NCBI GenBank assembly: GCA_021771675.1
Contig: JAETOP010000084.1
Coordinates: 1-16,725, forward strand
Length of the DNA stretch: 16,725 bases
Source of the DNA: Oscillospiraceae bacterium
GTDB taxonomy: Bacteria > Bacillota_A > Clostridia > Oscillospirales > Oscillospiraceae
Direction: 5' to 3'
The notes below the pieces were generated by a model. It was not told the DNA's origin, searched no databases, and saw only the letters and a program-made list of their open reading frames with translations. A program made the translations under genes and the position numbers. Each line of letters opens with the position of its first letter. Positions within the stretch are counted from its first letter, which is position 1. This document shows positions 14,971 to 16,725 of the stretch, one piece after another.

Positions 14971-15001
14971 GTTCACCACCACGTTTTCCTATCAATTCAT
15001 C

Positions 15002-15030
15002 AGATTAACAAAAGCAGGACAGGGATGCAA
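15002..15030 (-). promoter_or_regulatory. Sigma-A promoter of the right LytTR operon
   Basis: On the minus strand TTGCAT (15025-15030) and TAATCT (15002-15007) are 17 bp apart, about 32 bases upstream of the ATG. The -35 matches at four positions and the -10 at three. The position relative to the operator supports it more than the scores do. Confidence 0.55.
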
Positions 15031-15036
15031 CCCCGA

Positions 15037-15070
15037 TGTAATGGAATGTCGCAGGTATGTAATGAAATGT
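15037..15070 (-). promoter_or_regulatory. Candidate LytTR operator: direct repeats spaced 21 bp (second copy)
   Basis: TGTAATGGAATGT (15037-15049) and TGTAATGAAATGT (15058-15070) on plus differ at one base and start exactly 21 bp apart, about two helical turns. The unit is the same as that upstream of the other LytTR gene. Here the pair begins seven bases upstream of the -35, versus 18 in the other system, a shift of 11 bp or one helical turn. A LytTR dimer or tandem site is the natural reading. Confidence 0.65.
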
Positions 15071-15082
15071 TTTTGCACCTCT

Positions 15083-15122
15083 TAAAAGGCCAGCGGAGCA
15101 GCCTCAGCCGCCCCGCTGGCCT
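15083..15122 (-). terminator. Rho-independent terminator of the GntR-ABC operon
   Basis: Arms AGGCCAGCGG (15087-15096) and its complement (15113-15122) form a perfect 10-bp stem with a 16-base loop. On minus, the stem runs into CCTTTTAAG, giving a short U-run. It lies 21 bases after the permease stop codon and insulates the downstream LytTR promoter. Confidence 0.75.
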
Positions 15123-15143
15123 GGAGGGGAGATGGAGTTACAG

Positions 15144-15773
15144 TCAGGTAATATCTCGTTTCTGATATACCTTTACCGCGATCCGATAGGAGATAAAGAA
15201 CCAGACGGCGGAAATCGCAAGCACAATGTTAAACGCCAAAAGGATGTTTTCTTTTACCGGAATAAACAAATTGGTAAGAAGAACGATCCCCACAATGATT
15301 CCCGTGGATGCCATGAAGGACATCATAAACACGATCTGGGATTTTTCCGGGTCAAACAGATAGGCGCAAGGTAAGCTGATGCCGCCGGCCAGCAGCGTGG
15401 CGCTTATACCAATCGCCCCATACAGGCACAGGGAATGGAGGGTAATATCAGCGCCGAAAAATCCGAGAGCGAGACAGGGAAGCAGTGCGGTGATCAGGCC
15501 CAGAACGGCGAGCAGAATGTAAAACACAAATTTTTCCCCGATGATCTGCCCTCTCGATACCGGCATGGTCATCACGTTTTTGTTCCACTTGGAGGCGGCG
15601 TCGCTGGTGATGCTGATAAAGACCGCGGTGGTGGAGGCGACCGGCGCCAGAACCAGCAGGGCGCTTGTTTCAAGAAGAAACGACAGCCCAAAGCCCAGAA
15701 CAACCAGGCTGACTACGGTGACCAGGATATTGCTTCTGGCAATATAGAGGTCTTTCAACAGAACGCCCTTCAT
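15144..15773 (-). CDS. ABC-2 type transporter permease
   Basis: A 209-residue membrane protein with six hydrophobic segments (about 16-33, 38-56, 82-106, 113-137, 147-168 and 176-197). The cytoplasmic loop SDAASKWNKNVMTMPVSRGQIIGEKF (57-82) fits the D...W....(L/M)PVSR pattern of the ABC2_membrane_5 family, which includes small permeases of YtrC/PmtB-like transporters. Its ATG overlaps the ATPase stop by one base (TAATG), and AAAGGGGG lies upstream. It forms the membrane half of the transporter; dimerisation with itself is likely because no second permease follows before the terminator. The substrate is unknown; export of antimicrobial or amphipathic peptides is known for relatives such as PmtABCD, but is not shown here. 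Confidence 0.88.
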   Translation of the reverse strand: MKGVLLKDLYIARSNILVTVVSLVVLGFGLSFLLETSALLVLAPVASTTAVFISITSDAASKWNKNVMTMPVSRGQIIGEKFVFYILLAVLGLITALLPCLALGFFGADITLHSLCLYGAIGISATLLAGGISLPCAYLFDPEKSQIVFMMSFMASTGIIVGIVLLTNLFIPVKENILLAFNIVLAISAVWFFISYRIAVKVYQKRDIT

Positions 15774-16624
15774 TATTTTTCCCCCTTTACATAGAGCAGC
15801 ATGATCTCGTCAATGGTGGCCGGGACAACCATGGCCTTGGGATATTTCTTCTGCATCTTCTCCCGGTCGGCCACCAGAACCTGCCATTCATAGTCCATTT
15901 TTCGGTACACGATCATATCGGTTTTATCCAGCGCGTCAAACTGTGCCGCTCCGCATTTGATGACGCCGTACTGCTCCACCAGTTCGTCCTTGGGCTTGGA
16001 GAAAACCACTTTCCCCTCATGGATAAACACGATATAGTCCGCAATCTTCTCTAAGTCGCTGGTGATGTGGGAGGATACCAGAATGGAGTGGTCTTCCTCC
16101 TGCACGAAGTCCAGCAGCATATCCAGAATGTCGTCCCGGATCACTGGGTCCAGCCCGCTGGTGGCTTCGTCCAGAATCAGCAGCTTGGAGTGGTGGGAAA
16201 GGGCGACTGAAATCGCCAGCTTCATCTTCATCCCCTTGGAAAACTGCTTGATCCGCTTCTCCGGAGGCAGAGAAAACTGCTTCAAAAGGCGGAAGTAGGT
16301 TGTTTCATCCCAGGAGCGGTAGATGTTCTTCATAACAGCGTTGAGCTTCTTCGGGGAAAGGATCTCAGGGTAGTTGCTGCCGTCAAAGACTACGCCGATC
16401 TCTTCCTTGGTATCGCCGTCCAGCCCGTCTTTGCCCAAAACAGAGACTTGGCCGGCCTCCTTTTGGATCAGGCCCAGCGCCGCGTTGATCGTCGTACTTT
16501 TTCCGGCGCCGTTTTCCCCAATCAGCCCTACAATGGAGCCGCTGGGGACAGAAAAAGAAACCTGATCCAAAACAAAATCCTGATACGTTTTGGTCAGTCC
16601 TGAAACAGTTAAAGCATTTGTCAT
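15773..16624 (-). CDS. ABC transporter ATP-binding protein (YtrB/PmtA-like)
   Basis: A 283-residue ATPase. Walker A GENGAGKST (36-44), signature FSKGMKMK (128-135), Walker B LLILDEATSGLDP (148-160) and switch H186 are visible. The FSKGM signature in place of LSGGQ is usual for this exporter group. A C-terminal extension (about 210-283, ending IDEIMLLYVKGEK) is typical of YtrB/PmtA-type subunits. The ATG at 16624 has GGAGG seven bases upstream and is preferred to a TTG at 16630 that overlaps the upstream stop codon. It starts two bases after the GntR gene, matching the GntR-ATPase-permease order of ytr/pmt-like operons, which GntR repressors control. Confidence 0.93.
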   Translation of the reverse strand: MTNALTVSGLTKTYQDFVLDQVSFSVPSGSIVGLIGENGAGKSTTINAALGLIQKEAGQVSVLGKDGLDGDTKEEIGVVFDGSNYPEILSPKKLNAVMKNIYRSWDETTYFRLLKQFSLPPEKRIKQFSKGMKMKLAISVALSHHSKLLILDEATSGLDPVIRDDILDMLLDFVQEEDHSILVSSHITSDLEKIADYIVFIHEGKVVFSKPKDELVEQYGVIKCGAAQFDALDKTDMIVYRKMDYEWQVLVADREKMQKKYPKAMVVPATIDEIMLLYVKGEK

Positions 16625-16626
16625 GG

Positions 16627-16725
16627 TCAATCCTCCTCATACAGAAGCGTCAGCAGGTTCAGCATTTTGTCAAGAGGTATCCCGCTTGTGCGGGCAATCT
16701 CAATCGCCTCGCTGAAATGCTCCTC
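16627..16725 (-). CDS. GntR-family transcriptional regulator, C-terminal fragment (cut by window edge)
   Basis: Only the last 32 residues are inside the window (EEHFSEAIEIARTSGIPL ... LLYEED). This helical end, with an ARxSGIPLDK..NLL pattern, matches the short C-terminal dimerisation tail of YtrA-subfamily GntR regulators, which precede ABC ATPase genes. The HTH domain lies beyond the edge, so the call depends on the tail and on context. Its stop lies two bases ahead of the ATPase start, giving one operon. It is expected to repress the transporter until an inducer such as a membrane-active compound is present (known for relatives, inferred here). Confidence 0.65.
   Translation of the reverse strand, partial: EEHFSEAIEIARTSGIPLDKMLNLLTLLYEED

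Noticed and set aside
1..16725. CRISPR arrays, tRNA or rRNA genes, insertion sequences, integrase and attachment sites
   Set aside because: Looked for; no regularly spaced repeats, transposase or integrase motifs, or RNA gene sequences were recognised.

Overview
The window looks like a chromosomal accessory or regulatory region of a gut-type Firmicute of class Clostridia (Oscillospirales or Lachnospirales). That is an inference from the protein families: GHKL/LytTR two-component systems, MacB-like ABC exporters, DUF3796 + XRE pairs, DUF6440 and GrpB. AGGAGG-type ribosome sites and mixed GC content agree. Almost everything is on the minus strand; only one small two-gene operon (5819-6433) is on plus. 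No rRNA, tRNA, CRISPR array, transposase, integrase or phage gene was seen.

Layout, right to left in the direction of most transcription. (a) 16725-15144: the tail of a GntR-type regulator, an ABC ATPase and a six-TM ABC-2 permease, closed by a terminator at 15083-15122. (b) 15070-7465: a very tight gene series with a promoter and a 21-bp-spaced direct-repeat operator, a LytTR response regulator, a GHKL histidine kinase, an OmpR response regulator, a HisKA histidine kinase, an ABC ATPase, a 773-residue FtsX/MacB-type permease, and a winged-helix protein with no receiver domain. A second promoter and a perfect 15-bp hairpin then precede a double-receiver protein with no output domain (7246-6440). 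(c) 5819-6433 (+): a DUF3796 membrane protein and an XRE regulator. (d) 5674-2109: a second promoter plus 21-bp direct-repeat operator, a second LytTR regulator and GHKL kinase, then a string of small AT-rich genes (67-residue protein, GrpB-like, DUF6440, truncated metallo-beta-lactamase-fold protein), then a P-loop kinase and a terminator at 1490-1523. (e) 1385-1: a small two-TM protein, an ABC ATPase and an ABC permease that runs off the left edge.

How it may work together (inference): the region holds three separate ABC transport modules and seven signalling proteins. Block (b) reads as a cascade in one transcription unit. An Agr-type sensor/regulator pair sits directly upstream, with zero intergenic bases, of an OmpR-type pair, and that pair is followed by the exporter or antimicrobial-resistance transporter it probably controls. 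The two LytTR systems carry near-identical candidate operators at matching positions relative to their promoters, which suggests shared or cross-talking DNA recognition. No signal-peptide precursor gene or peptide substrate was recognised.

Start sites were chosen from visible ribosome binding sites, so several are shorter than the longest open frame.
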